The notes under the pieces: model-generated
What the model was told of the DNA's origin: nothing
The model's database searches: none
What the model saw: only the letters and a program-made list of their open reading frames with translations
Translations under genes and position numbers: made by a program
Origin: Candidatus Hydrogenedentes bacterium CG07_land_8_20_14_0_80_42_17
GTDB taxonomy: Bacteria > UBA8481
Direction of reading: 5' to 3'
Length of the DNA stretch: 14,490 nt
Assembly (NCBI GenBank): GCA_002780065.1
Contig: PEWQ01000193.1
Span: forward strand, 1-14,490
Part shown: positions 13,619 to 14,490 of the stretch, in pieces
Numbering within the stretch: the first letter of the stretch is position 1
Layout: the number at the start of each line of letters is the position of its first letter

Positions 13619-14490
13619 ATGAGTGATGCAGAAAATATAAATTCGACTGGAGAACGGGTGCCTGCGGAGATAGCAGCTTTAACTGGGCCTCGTCTTTTTA
13701 TGGCATTCAAAGGAGTTTTTTCCGGCGAATATACAGGTGCACGCGGAGCGTGTTTAATAATTGCTGATGTAAAAGCGATAAAGGCAGATCGGCTTTATGT
13801 GATAATTTCCGGTGAGGGCGATGAATTTAAATATCAGACAACGCAGGATTGGAAGAGCTTTGAGAGCAGTTTAATCTCGACAAAACTTCAAGGCTCAATT
13901 GCGCACCAAACTACTATTGACGTTCAAGCGTATATGAAAAAGGTTTTGCAGGACGATCTTCTTCTCTCTTTGATAGAAGCCGCTCGGCATAGTCAGGTAA
14001 ATGATGTCAGGCGAATAGTTGCGGATATAATTTCGAGAGCGATAGCGGACTCGCAGGTGCTACTGCAAATAGAGGTGGAAACATTTGAAGAGAGCGGCGG
14101 CACCGGCGCGGTTCTTATGCAGGATCAAGGCGCTTCAGTTTCTGAACAGCAAAAGGCTTCTGCCACAGATCAGCAGGCTCAGACTACAGCGCGACTGCAA
14201 GTGGATCCGATTCTGTCACCGGTTCAGGGTGTTGCCGCAAAGAATCTGCTTCCAGGAATGGTATTAAGTGTTGAAGTTAGAGATCCTTCGACGATAAAAC
14301 AAAATGTGGCTAAACTATTGACATTGAAACCTGGAATTGGTGGAAAAAACAATATTTTAGATGCAAGAGTTGTTTCAATTCATCCGGCAGAATATGATAG
14401 AGTAACAATACTGTCGCAGTTAGGTCAGAACATTCAAGGAATTTCTGTTATTTCCGGAGAATTGCGGGTTAAGGTTTCAGAGACGGCTAA
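13619..14490 (+). CDS. Hypothetical protein, 3' partial, at least 290 aa
   Basis: The frame is open from ATG 13619 to the right edge with no stop, so the gene is cut by the window. GGGG (13608-13611) is 7 nt upstream. I recognise no family. Three parts are visible: a beta-rich N-terminal region (about 22-95: RLFMAFKGVFSGEYTGARGA, LYVIISGEG), a helical segment (about 103-150: DVQAYMKKVLQDDLLLSLIE, VRRIVADIISRAIADSQVLL), then after a low-complexity Gln/Ala/Ser/Thr linker (160-195) a C-terminal beta-rich region (about 203-290: KNLLPGMVLSVEVRDPSTIK, ARVVSIHPAEYDRVTILSQL). No signal peptide or membrane helix is seen. The two beta regions joined by a linker suggest separate domains. It is the third gene of the unknown cluster and the cluster may continue beyond the window. 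Confidence 0.8.
   Translation, partial: MSDAENINSTGERVPAEIAALTGPRLFMAFKGVFSGEYTGARGACLIIADVKAIKADRLYVIISGEGDEFKYQTTQDWKSFESSLISTKLQGSIAHQTTIDVQAYMKKVLQDDLLLSLIEAARHSQVNDVRRIVADIISRAIADSQVLLQIEVETFEESGGTGAVLMQDQGASVSEQQKASATDQQAQTTARLQVDPILSPVQGVAAKNLLPGMVLSVEVRDPSTIKQNVAKLLTLKPGIGGKNNILDARVVSIHPAEYDRVTILSQLGQNIQGISVISGELRVKVSETA

Noticed and set aside
14085-14267. 60-codon open frame near the right edge
   Set aside because: It is nested in the longer 3'-partial frame starting at 13619, which has the better composition and an SD.

Overview
The window is the late part of a chemotaxis/flagellar type III export operon from a flagellated bacterium. All genes are on the + strand. The order flbD(swrD)-fliL-fliM-fliY-fliO-fliP-fliQ-fliR-flhB-flhA-flhF-flhG is the long fla/che-type arrangement known from Firmicutes, Spirochaetes, Thermotogae and several uncultured phyla. 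The FliY-type switch protein and the FlhB N-terminus (acidic AADDEGRTEDPT stretch) look spirochaete-like to me, but I cannot name the phylum from sequence alone. The DNA is moderately AT-rich by eye. Shine-Dalgarno (SD) sites of the AAGGAG/GGAGG type precede many genes.

Layout. 1-1147: two genes with no evident flagellar role, a calcineurin-like metallophosphoesterase whose reading frame is open to the left edge and a 91-residue charged coiled-coil protein. A small hairpin follows. 1225-1461: swrD/flbD. 1462-1704: a 243-bp stretch where many relatives carry motA and motB. It holds a repeat element, a palindrome, a weak promoter candidate and a possible 51-codon ORF that abuts fliL. 1705-5092: fliL, fliM, fliY and fliO. 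5093-5166: a 74-bp gap with a second copy of the repeat element. 5167-12660: fliP, fliQ, fliR, flhB, flhA, flhF and flhG, tightly packed, with 4-, 4-, 10- and 1-nt overlaps from fliP to flhA. 12661-12757: a gap made largely of two copies of a 19-bp direct repeat. 12758-14490: three unrecognised co-oriented genes, one of them a two-helix membrane protein and the last running off the right edge.

How the genes work together. FliM and FliY form the C-ring switch with FliG (not in this window). FliL links the basal body to the stator. FliO, FliP, FliQ, FliR, FlhB and FlhA make the membrane export gate. FlhF (SRP-type GTPase) and FlhG (MinD-like ATPase) set flagellar position and number. SwrD/FlbD supports swarming motility or stator function in the few species studied.

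Most of the window is ordinary flagellar DNA. The parts worth a second look are a REP-like palindrome translated as the N-terminus of FliP, a shared ACGCAG repeat upstream of two segments of the operon, the short ORFs and missing motAB before fliL, the unknown three-gene tail after flhG, and the degenerate metal-binding motifs in the first gene. I saw no CRISPR array, tRNA, rRNA or insertion sequence.
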